Shown here piece by piece: positions 1-5,675 of a stretch of 6,352 nucleotides of DNA (position 1 is its first letter; every line of letters begins with the position of its first letter). The notes beneath the pieces were generated by a model that was not told the origin of the DNA, did not search any database, and saw nothing but the letters and a program-made list of their open reading frames with translations. The DNA is from Mxb001 sp046046455 (GTDB lineage: Bacteria; Actinomycetota; Actinomycetes; S36-B12), in NCBI GenBank assembly GCA_046046455.1, contig JBJOJS010000104.1:1-6352 (forward strand). The letters are read 5' to 3'. The position numbers were made by a program, and so were the translations under genes.

Positions 1-494
1 GGGTCGGAGCCCGTGACCGGGTCGACCGCGAAGGCATGCAGCGCGGTTGAGGCGATGAGCATCGGCGCGTGGACCCGGGCGTCCTCGAGGACGTTGCCGG
101 CCCAGCGATTGCGCGTCACCGTCGAGACGCCATCGCCGAGGGTGATGGCGGTGCAGTCCGCGGCGAAGGGCTCGTCGAGGATCGCCGACGCGTGGGCGAG
201 GACCTCATTGCCGCGCGGCGAGCCGACGGCCATCACTGCGGCGGGGGAGAGCTGGCGCGCCATCTGCGCGACGGCGCGACCCGATGCCATGGGCGTGTAG
301 TCGCCAATGCGCGGATCGACGGCGACATGGGTCGTGGTGACACCGAACTCACCGAGGCGCGCGGCCGCGGTGACGGCGTCGGCCCCCACCATGACGGCCT
401 GCACATCGGCATCGAGGCCGCGCGCTGCCGCGACAGCCTGGAGCGAGAACTCGTCGAGGACTCCGCGATCGTGGTCGACGTAGACGAGGATCAT
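1..494 (-). CDS. etfA: Electron transfer flavoprotein alpha subunit, 3' end cut by window edge
   Basis: This is the alpha subunit of the heterodimeric electron transfer flavoprotein, which carries electrons from flavin dehydrogenases to ETF-quinone oxidoreductase. The frame runs open from an ATG at 494-492 to the left edge, giving 164 codons, roughly half of a typical ETF-alpha. It begins MILVYVDHDRGVLDEFSLQA, the usual ETF-alpha opening (strand, DHD, then a Ser-Leu-Gln/Glu-Ala helix). It continues with AVMVGA (33-38), AAARLGEFGV (43-52), a DPRIGDYTP segment (60-68) and AVGSPRGNEVLAHASAILD (89-107), matching the family's T-R-G-x-E-x-L block, then AADCTAI and RNRWAGN (128-134). Only the N-terminal domain is present; the C-terminal FAD domain lies outside the window. 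The ATG shares ATGA with the etfB stop and has a GGAG seven bases upstream. It is transcribed with etfB and the dehydrogenase, so it is probably that enzyme's electron acceptor. Identification is confident despite the truncation. Confidence 0.92.
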   Translation of the reverse strand, partial: MILVYVDHDRGVLDEFSLQAVAAARGLDADVQAVMVGADAVTAAARLGEFGVTTTHVAVDPRIGDYTPMASGRAVAQMARQLSPAAVMAVGSPRGNEVLAHASAILDEPFAADCTAITLGDGVSTVTRNRWAGNVLEDARVHAPMLIASTALHAFAVDPVTGSD

Positions 495-1252
495 GTGAGC
501 ACTCCGATCTCCTTGAGGACTTCGACGATCTGGGGAGCAGCCTCGGCACCGCTGCCGAGGACCTTGGCGCTGCTGGTCTCCTGCGGAGGCAGGGCGAGCT
601 TGACCTTCTCCATGCGGGCCGGACGCGACTCAGGGGTGACCGAGTCGAGCGGCTTCTTGCGCGCCTTGATGCGGCCGGGCACTGAGGGGTAGCGGGGGAT
701 GTTGACGCCGTCCTTGACCGCGATGACCGCGGGCAGGGTGACCTCGTAGACCTCGCGCTCGGAGCCGACGACGCGCTCGCAGCGCGCGACGCCGCCCTCG
801 ACGCTCAGGCCCTTGACGTTGGTGACAATCGGCCAGCCGAGGGCGTGCGCGATACGTACGCCGACCTGGTAGCCCGACGCATCCGCCGACTCGGTGCCCA
901 CGATGACCGCGTCGAAGTTGGTTTCGTCAGCCGTGATCGCAGCGGCGAGAGCGGCGGCGGTGGCCTGGCCGTCCCAGTCCGTGCCGTCGGTCTCGAGCAG
1001 TACGCCGCGGTCGACGCCCACCGCCATGACCTCGCGGATCTGCTCCGCGGAGTCAGCGGTGCCGAGGGAGAACGCGATCACCGACCCGTCACCCTCGGCG
1101 AGCTGGACGGCGGCCTCGACGGCGCACTCCTCGTGCGGGCTGAGCGTCCAGCCCATGGCGCTGCCGCTCGTGTCGATCGCGGTCTCGTCAGCCGTGAGGG
1201 TCCACTTGCCGGGCGAGAGCGGGATCCGCTTGATGCAGACGGCGATGTTCAC
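491..1252 (-). CDS. etfB: Electron transfer flavoprotein beta subunit
   Basis: This is the beta subunit of ETF, the partner of the alpha subunit encoded next. It is 253 residues, the normal size. Visible landmarks are the opening NIAVCIKRIP (2-11), the helix SPHEECAVEAAVQLAE (38-53), the nucleotide-site block GTESADASGYQVGVRIAHALG (119-139), which matches the family's G-x-x-x-D-x-x-x-x-Q-x-G pattern, the LPAVIAVKDGVNIPRYPSVP stretch (173-192), the basic IKARKK segment (195-200), and a C-terminal VLKEIGVL. The start chosen is GTG at 1252-1250. It shares GTGA with the dehydrogenase stop, and the family N-terminus begins exactly there; the open frame continues upstream only as an antiparallel shadow. 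The Shine-Dalgarno match is weak (GGA about eight bases upstream), consistent with translation coupled to the gene before it. The usual Leu of the dehydrogenase-docking loop is Val191 here. Confidence 0.95.
   Translation of the reverse strand: MNIAVCIKRIPLSPGKWTLTADETAIDTSGSAMGWTLSPHEECAVEAAVQLAEGDGSVIAFSLGTADSAEQIREVMAVGVDRGVLLETDGTDWDGQATAAALAAAITADETNFDAVIVGTESADASGYQVGVRIAHALGWPIVTNVKGLSVEGGVARCERVVGSEREVYEVTLPAVIAVKDGVNIPRYPSVPGRIKARKKPLDSVTPESRPARMEKVKLALPPQETSSAKVLGSGAEAAPQIVEVLKEIGVLT
502..505 (-). promoter_or_regulatory. Ribosome binding site of etfA
   Basis: On the minus strand the bases read GGAG, seven bases before the etfA ATG at 494, inside the last codons of etfB. A second purine run, AAGGAG, lies further upstream at about 509-514. 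The well-spaced GGAG supports the 494 start and, with the ATGA overlap, suggests coupled translation of the two ETF subunits. Confidence 0.6.
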
Positions 1253-3756
1253 GACATGATCCGATCGTTCGCCGGATCGAAGAGGGCGCCGGAGCCCTCG
1301 ACGGTGACGGGGTACTGGTCGCCGAGGTACTCCACCACCAGGTGCGTGCCGGGCGAGGAGTACTCCGGGGGCAGGTACGTCATGAGGACGTGCTTGCCGA
1401 TCGACGGCGCCGAGCCCGCCGAGGTGACATACGAGCGACGACCGTGCGAGTCGGTGATCGGCTGGCCGTCCTTGGTGAGGATCGGCTCGCCGCCCAGCAT
1501 GTAGCGCTTCTCGCCGGTGGACGACGTGTGATCGTCGACGGTGAGCAGGCACATGGTCGCCGCGGGTGCCGACTCGCGGTGGCGCAGGTGCGCCTCCTTG
1601 CCGACGAAGTCCGCGTCCTTGATCTTCTTCGGGCTCATGCCGGCCTCGACGACGGTGAAGTCGCCCTCGAGCTCGGGTCCGTACGCGCGGTAGCCCTTCT
1701 CGAGGCGGCCGGTGGTGCCGTAGACGCCGATGCCGACGGGGATGAGTCCGTGATCCTGGCCGGCGGCCCAGACCGCATCCCACACGGCGAGACCGTCGGC
1801 CATGGGCACGTAGAGCTCCCAGCCGAGGTCGCCGACGTAGGAGATGCGCGAGGCGAGCACGGTCTTGTCCGCGATGGTGATCTCTCGGCAGGTGCCGAAA
1901 CCGAAGCCCTCATTGCTCACATCGGCATCGGTGACGGCCGAGAGGATCGCGCGGGCGTTCGGGCCCCACAGGCCGATGGTGGAGATGTCATCGGTGAGGT
2001 TGGTGAACGTCGCGCCCTCGGCCGCGTGGTCCTTGAACCACTTGAGGTCGCTCATGCCGTGCGCACCGCCGGTGACCACGCGGAAGTGGTCCTCGCCGAG
2101 GCGCATGACGGTGAGGTCGGAGCGGAAGCCGCCGTTGGGGGCGAGCACCGGGGTGTAGACGACCTTGCCGATGGCGACGTCCATCTGGCGCATGCACACC
2201 TGCTGCACCGTCGCCAGGGCGCCCGGGCCGGTGATGTCGAAGAGCGCGAAGGCGGTGAGGTCCACCAGGCCCGCGGTCTCGCGCATCTGCAGGTGCTCGG
2301 CGTTGATGATGGGCGACCACCAGCGCGACTCCCACTCGGCGGTGCGCGGCATCACGGCATCGCCGTACTTCTCGACGAGCGCAGCGTTGGATTCGTACCA
2401 GAAGGGGCGCTCCCACTGGACCGTCTCGAAGAATACGGCGCCAAGGGCCTTCTCGCGCTCGTAGTAGGGCGAGAGTCGCACCTCGCGGTTGGATGCCCAC
2501 TGCTCAGCGGGGTGCACGATGCCGTAGGTCTTGTTGAAGCCCTCCGACGTGCGGTCCTTGATGTGCTTGGTCGTCGTCTGCCCGGGGTAGAAGCGGGCGA
2601 TGTCGGAGGCGTGCAGGTCGATCTCGGGCTGGCCGAGCACCATCCACTCCGCCATGGCGCGTCCGACGCCCGGACCCTCCTTGACCCACACGGCGGCGGC
2701 GGACCACAGGCCCTTGACCTCGGGGGTCTCGCCGAGGATCGGCATGCCGTCGGGGGTGAGGGAGAGCAGGCCGTTGATGGCGTACTTCTCCTGGGCGTTC
2801 TCGTCGCCGACGATCTCGGGCATGAGCTCGAGCGCGTGCTCATCCTGGTCGGCGAAGTCCTCCGGGGTGAAGGGGAACTCGGTGGGGGAGAGTGCAGCCT
2901 CGGCGTTCGAGGGAATGTCCTCTGCGTCGTAGAGAATCGGGCGGTGGGCGTAGGAGCCGATCTCCAGGCCCGTGCCGTGCTGGCGCTCGTACATGTTGGT
3001 GTCCATGTCGCGGACGATGGGGTACTCCAGGTCGCCCTTGGCGTCGGCGAACATCGCGACGGGGCCGATGTCCTTCATCTGGTGCACGGCGGGCGTGAGC
3101 GGGATCTGGGCGCCGGCCATGGCCGCGATCTGGCGGCTCCAGCAGCCACACGCGATGACGACGTACTCCGCCTCGATCGTGCCCTGGTCGGTGACGACGG
3201 CCTTGATGCGGCCGTCGGTGACAGTGAGGTCCTTGACCTCGACGTTGGCGAAGGACTGCAGGGCGCCCATCTCGATGGCCTTCTCGCGCATGAGCGTGCC
3301 GGCGCGCAGGGAGTCGCACACGCCGACGCCCTTGGTGTAGAAGCCGCCGAGGATGACGGTCTCGTCGATGAAGGGCACCATCTCCTTGACCTCGGCCGGC
3401 GTGAGCAGGCTCATGTCCTCGATGCCCCACGACTTGCCCGAGGTGATGCGGCGGGTGAGCTCCTGCATGCGCTCGGGCGTGCGCGCGACCTCGATGCCTC
3501 CGGACTCGAAGAACGTGTCGAGCTCCTTGTACTGCGCGAGGCTGTCGAGCGTGAGCTGCGCCATCTCCTTGTTGTGGTCGACGAGGAAGATGAAGTTGGA
3601 CGCGTGGCCGGTGGAGCCGCCGGGGTTGGGCAGCGGGCCCTTGTCGATCTGGACGATGTCGCGCCAGCCCAGGCGCGCCAGGTGGTAGGCCACGGAGTTG
3701 CCCACGATGCCGGCGCCGATGACGACGCACTTGGCCTTGCTCGGCAGACTGCTCAT
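1249..3756 (-). CDS. FAD-dependent dimethylglycine/sarcosine dehydrogenase-like enzyme with fused GcvT folate domain
   Basis: This 835-residue flavoenzyme probably removes a methyl group oxidatively from an N-methylated glycine (dimethylglycine or sarcosine type) and transfers it to tetrahydrofolate as methylene-THF. The DAO-type FAD domain (about 8-370) opens with VVIGAGIVG (11-19). GGSTGHAS (46-53) contains His51, at the position of the covalent flavin-linking His. AVHQMKD gives His225 and NMYERQHG gives Tyr256, matching the active-site His225/Tyr259 of Arthrobacter dimethylglycine oxidase. A linker domain (about 375-430) precedes the GcvT domain (about 433-825). In that domain, RSDLTVMRL carries Asp547, equivalent to the folate-site Asp552, and RLEKGYRAYG (684-693) is typical of aminomethyltransferases. 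Length and order match dimethylglycine oxidase throughout. The adjacent etfBA favours a dehydrogenase over an oxygen-using oxidase. I chose the ATG at 3756 because GAGAGG lies six bases before it; the ATG at 3762 abuts that site. The exact substrate is inferred. Confidence 0.93.
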   Translation of the reverse strand: MSSLPSKAKCVVIGAGIVGNSVAYHLARLGWRDIVQIDKGPLPNPGGSTGHASNFIFLVDHNKEMAQLTLDSLAQYKELDTFFESGGIEVARTPERMQELTRRITSGKSWGIEDMSLLTPAEVKEMVPFIDETVILGGFYTKGVGVCDSLRAGTLMREKAIEMGALQSFANVEVKDLTVTDGRIKAVVTDQGTIEAEYVVIACGCWSRQIAAMAGAQIPLTPAVHQMKDIGPVAMFADAKGDLEYPIVRDMDTNMYERQHGTGLEIGSYAHRPILYDAEDIPSNAEAALSPTEFPFTPEDFADQDEHALELMPEIVGDENAQEKYAINGLLSLTPDGMPILGETPEVKGLWSAAAVWVKEGPGVGRAMAEWMVLGQPEIDLHASDIARFYPGQTTTKHIKDRTSEGFNKTYGIVHPAEQWASNREVRLSPYYEREKALGAVFFETVQWERPFWYESNAALVEKYGDAVMPRTAEWESRWWSPIINAEHLQMRETAGLVDLTAFALFDITGPGALATVQQVCMRQMDVAIGKVVYTPVLAPNGGFRSDLTVMRLGEDHFRVVTGGAHGMSDLKWFKDHAAEGATFTNLTDDISTIGLWGPNARAILSAVTDADVSNEGFGFGTCREITIADKTVLASRISYVGDLGWELYVPMADGLAVWDAVWAAGQDHGLIPVGIGVYGTTGRLEKGYRAYGPELEGDFTVVEAGMSPKKIKDADFVGKEAHLRHRESAPAATMCLLTVDDHTSSTGEKRYMLGGEPILTKDGQPITDSHGRRSYVTSAGSAPSIGKHVLMTYLPPEYSSPGTHLVVEYLGDQYPVTVEGSGALFDPANDRIMS

Positions 3757-3762
3757 CTTCAT

Positions 3763-3768
3763 CCTCTC
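3763..3768 (-). promoter_or_regulatory. Ribosome binding site of the dehydrogenase gene
   Basis: The minus strand reads GAGAGG directly followed by ATGAAGATG. Spacing to the second ATG (3756) is six bases, while the first ATG (3762) has none. The site therefore selects 3756 as the more likely start, shortening the protein by two residues. Confidence 0.6.
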
Positions 3769-3792
3769 GGGTGGTGCGTATCGGGTGGTGCG
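3767..3792. repeat. Perfect 12-bp direct repeat in the regulator-dehydrogenase gap
   Basis: TCGGGTGGTGCG occurs at 3767-3778 and again at 3781-3792 on the plus strand, separated by TA (period 14). In the transcript this reads as two CGCACCACCCGA units, the second ending in the Shine-Dalgarno of the dehydrogenase gene. Together the copies fill most of the gap after the regulator's stop. They could be an operator, a translational control element or a recent slippage duplication. The repeat itself is certain; its role is unknown. Confidence 0.85.
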
Positions 3793-3795
3793 CTG

Positions 3796-4464
3796 CTAAA
3801 TGGCCCGGCGTACCTCGGCCTCGAAGCCGTGGACGTGGGAGGACATGACCTGGCCGGCCCGCTCGGCATCGCCGTCGCGGATGGCCAGGAGGAGATCCCT
3901 GTGCTCGGCTACCGCGTCCTCGAGGTGCATGACCCGGTCGAGGGCGAGGAACCAGATGCGCAGGGCGTGCATGTAGTGCTGGTCGCACATCGACTGCAGG
4001 AAGTCGTTGTGCGCGCAGTGGTAGACGTGATGGTGGATGCGCTGATCGAGCTCGATGAGGGCGCGCATATCGGGAGCGGCGGCGATGGCGTCGATGTCGG
4101 CGAGGAGGGTGTCGATCTCGACGAGGTCTTCCTCGGTACGTCGCTCCGCGGCCAGGCGCGCGGCGAAGGGCTCCATCTCCTCGCGGACCTCGGACAGCGA
4201 TGCGAGGTCGCGCGGATCGAGGGCGGCGACGAACATCCCGCGGCGCGGGTAGACCTCCACGAGGCGCTCGTGCGCGAGCGTGCGCAGGGCCTCGCGGATG
4301 GGGGTGCGGCCCAGGCCCAGGCGCGCCTGGAGCTCGGGCTCGCTGAGCACGGAGCCGGGCGGCAACTCGAGGGTGACGATGAGGGCACGGATCTCGCGGT
4401 AGGCCAGGTCCGCCTGCGACTCCCCGCCCCGGAAGTCGGGCTGGACAAGGACGGCGGAGGTCAC
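3796..4464 (-). CDS. GntR-family (FadR subfamily, FCD domain) transcriptional regulator
   Basis: This 222-residue DNA-binding regulator probably controls its own operon. The winged helix-turn-helix occupies about 17-80: AYREIRALIVTLELPPGSVL (21-40), SEPELQARLGLGRTPIREAL (41-60), then RTLAHERLVEVYPRRGMFVA, the canonical GntR layout. The all-helical FCD ligand domain follows (about 87-215). It keeps the metal-site residues Asp140 and His144 (DQRIH), His188 (EHR) and His210 (SSHVHG), so a bound divalent metal and a small carboxylate effector are likely; this is family knowledge, and the ligand is not visible. The GTG start at 4464 has no Shine-Dalgarno (CCCC precedes it), but a promoter -10-like element ends eight bases upstream, suggesting a leaderless message. 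Its TAG stop lies 39 bases before the dehydrogenase start, so the two genes are probably co-transcribed. The natural effector may be the dehydrogenase substrate or a related metabolite. Confidence 0.94.
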   Translation of the reverse strand: MTSAVLVQPDFRGGESQADLAYREIRALIVTLELPPGSVLSEPELQARLGLGRTPIREALRTLAHERLVEVYPRRGMFVAALDPRDLASLSEVREEMEPFAARLAAERRTEEDLVEIDTLLADIDAIAAAPDMRALIELDQRIHHHVYHCAHNDFLQSMCDQHYMHALRIWFLALDRVMHLEDAVAEHRDLLLAIRDGDAERAGQVMSSHVHGFEAEVRRAI

Positions 4465-4471
4465 GGGGACA

Positions 4472-4500
4472 GATATATCAGTTATGCGAGCAGTTGTACA
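4472..4500 (-). promoter_or_regulatory. Candidate leaderless promoter of the regulator-dehydrogenase-etf operon
   Basis: Read on the minus strand, TGTACA (4500-4495, four of six matches to TTGACA) is followed by a 17-base spacer and TATATC (4477-4472, four of six to TATAAT). The -10 ends eight bases before the GTG at 4464, so transcription would start at or within a base or two of the codon. This fits the absence of a ribosome binding site. Each hexamer alone is modest; the exact spacing and the leaderless geometry are what make it credible. Confidence 0.45.
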
Positions 4501-4523
4501 TCAGATTCCCCAGCATGTGATGT
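4498..4523. promoter_or_regulatory. Inverted repeat overlapping the -35, candidate operator
   Basis: On the plus strand ACATCAGA (4498-4505) and TGTGATGT (4516-4523) form an inverted repeat with seven of eight positions paired (ACATCA/TGATGT perfect) and a 10-base spacer. The arm centres are 18 bases apart, just under two helical turns. The left arm overlaps the proposed -35 hexamer, where a bound dimer would block RNA polymerase. It could serve the GntR regulator or the neighbouring response regulator. The palindrome TGTACA (4495-4500) within it also resembles the GT...AC core of FadR-subfamily operators. Confidence 0.35.
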
Positions 4524-4538
4524 CTGAGGCCTCTGGGG
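4508..4538. repeat. CCCCAG/CTGGGG hairpin after the kinase gene, weak terminator candidate
   Basis: CCCCAG (4508-4513) and CTGGGG (4533-4538) can pair around a 19-base loop that contains the palindrome AGGCCT. It begins four bases after the histidine kinase stop. The minus-strand transcript has no T run after the stem, so it is a poor intrinsic terminator, and readthrough from the kinase into the regulator gene remains possible. The stem also competes with the ACATCA/TGATGT repeat. Confidence 0.25.
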
Positions 4539-4541
4539 CAC

Positions 4542-5675
4542 CTACGCGGCGCCGGCGCGAGGGATCCGGGCGCTGAGCACAGCCCCGCCGCCCTCGCGGG
4601 GGAGCAGTTGCCAGGTGCCGCCGAGCGCGCTGCACCAGGAGTTGACCACCGATGTGCCGCGCCCGGGAGAACTGCTGCCCGGGGTGAGGGGGCGCCCGTC
4701 GTTCTCGACCGTGAGGGCGATCCTCGACGGCTCGAGGGTCACAGTGATGACCACGTGGGAGGCATTGCCGTGCTTGACCGCATTGAGCAGTGCCTGCTCC
4801 GTGATGCGGTAGATCCCGAGCAGCGTGTTGATGGGCGCAGTCTCCGGGTGGAAGTCGATGCCCTCTGCGACGGTGACCGTACTGTTCATCGCCGGCTCGT
4901 ACTGCTGAGCCAGTTGCGTGAGTGCTGCCTGTAGATCGACATGCTCGAGATTGGGTCCGAGCGCCACGAGTACGTCGCGCAGCTCATGGGAGTGAAGCGC
5001 ATTGAGTCGTTCGATCACTCCCTTGATCTCGTGCTGGGGGATCGGATCCACCTCCCGCGCGATGTTGGCCAGGATCAGTGAGGTCGTCACGAGCTCGGAC
5101 TGGAATCTGTCGTGCAGGATCACGCCGACCTGGTGACGCACCTTCTCGTCAGCAGACAGTAGATCTCGCCGCTGTTCCTCCGCCAGTGCTCGCAAGGCCT
5201 CCGCGTTCTCGCGCTGAGCATCGATGCGGTTGTAGATGCGGCCCACGAGAATGCTGACGAGGAGCGTCAGCACGACGATCGACAGCAGGAACGAAGCTGA
5301 ACGAGCGATCACGAGGGATAGCTGCGGGGTGGGGAGGACAACTGTGCCGACTCCCCGAAAGAACAGCAGGGACAGGGGTGAATAGGCGATGGCGAGAAGC
5401 AGGAAGGTCCACGTGTTGCCTCCGAGCCGGACGAGCACCCGCTGGGCAACTCGGAAGTAGACGTAGGTCGCAAGGCCAAGAGCGATGGTGAAGGTGATTC
5501 GGCGAAGGGATAGATACGAGATCGATTCCTGGGCCAAATCGGTGGGCGACAGGACGAGGAGCGTGGTGATGAAAGCGAAGATGACGGCCAGCACGGGAGG
5601 GTCGAAGCGCCACGGCCGCAGGTAGGTGGTCATGCGAGCGACCGGATTCGTCGGGCGGTCGGGCCGCTCGGTCAC
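4542..5675 (-). CDS. Membrane sensor histidine kinase, HisKA_3 (NarL/DesK-like) type
   Basis: This 377-residue sensor kinase should autophosphorylate on His and pass the phosphate to the response regulator encoded just before it. The N-terminal half holds four likely membrane helices (about 27-43, 58-79, 89-107 and 122-145) with very short loops, so there is no extracellular sensor domain; sensing is probably within the membrane. A charged helical linker follows (147-178, RENAEALRALAEEQRRDLL). The dimerisation/phosphoacceptor motif VILHDRFQSEL gives His188-Asp189, as in the LHD box of HisKA_3 kinases. The ATPase domain shows the N box TEQALLNAVKHG (Glu293, Asn298), the G1 box VENDGRP (Asp326, Gly327), and a G2-like PGRGTSVVNS (337-346). 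The GTG start at 5675 forms a GTGA overlap with the regulator's stop and lacks a good Shine-Dalgarno, indicating coupled translation. Stimulus unknown. Hand counts give about 55-62% GC over membrane-coding lines, against about 70% in part of the dehydrogenase gene. Confidence 0.93.
   Translation of the reverse strand: MTERPDRPTNPVARMTTYLRPWRFDPPVLAVIFAFITTLLVLSPTDLAQESISYLSLRRITFTIALGLATYVYFRVAQRVLVRLGGNTWTFLLLAIAYSPLSLLFFRGVGTVVLPTPQLSLVIARSASFLLSIVVLTLLVSILVGRIYNRIDAQRENAEALRALAEEQRRDLLSADEKVRHQVGVILHDRFQSELVTTSLILANIAREVDPIPQHEIKGVIERLNALHSHELRDVLVALGPNLEHVDLQAALTQLAQQYEPAMNSTVTVAEGIDFHPETAPINTLLGIYRITEQALLNAVKHGNASHVVITVTLEPSRIALTVENDGRPLTPGSSSPGRGTSVVNSWCSALGGTWQLLPREGGGAVLSARIPRAGAA

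Noticed and set aside
69..692. A 207-codon plus-strand frame at the left edge
   Set aside because: It lies opposite the partial etfA gene and the end of etfB, which show family motifs on the minus strand. Its product has no recognisable features.
491..1783. A 430-residue extension of etfB upstream into the dehydrogenase gene
   Set aside because: Residues before the GTG at 1252 are Arg/Pro/His-rich and overlap the conserved GcvT C-terminus in another frame. ETF-beta homology begins exactly at the GTG that overlaps the dehydrogenase stop.
2840..3988. A 382-codon minus-strand frame overlapping the regulator and dehydrogenase genes
   Set aside because: The product is almost entirely Arg, Pro, Gly, His and Ala, typical of a frame-shifted reading of GC-rich coding DNA, and it crosses two well-supported genes.
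1342..4527. A 1061-codon open frame on the plus strand opposite the dehydrogenase and regulator genes
   Set aside because: It runs antisense to two genes with clear family motifs and spans their intergenic gap. Its translation is low-complexity, rich in Ala, Gly, Leu, Val, Asp and His, as expected from the complement of GC-rich codons. No domain is recognisable.
4508..4538. A strong intrinsic terminator after the histidine kinase gene
   Set aside because: A six-base GC stem exists, but the loop is 19 bases and no T tract follows on the transcribed strand, so it is listed only as a weak hairpin.
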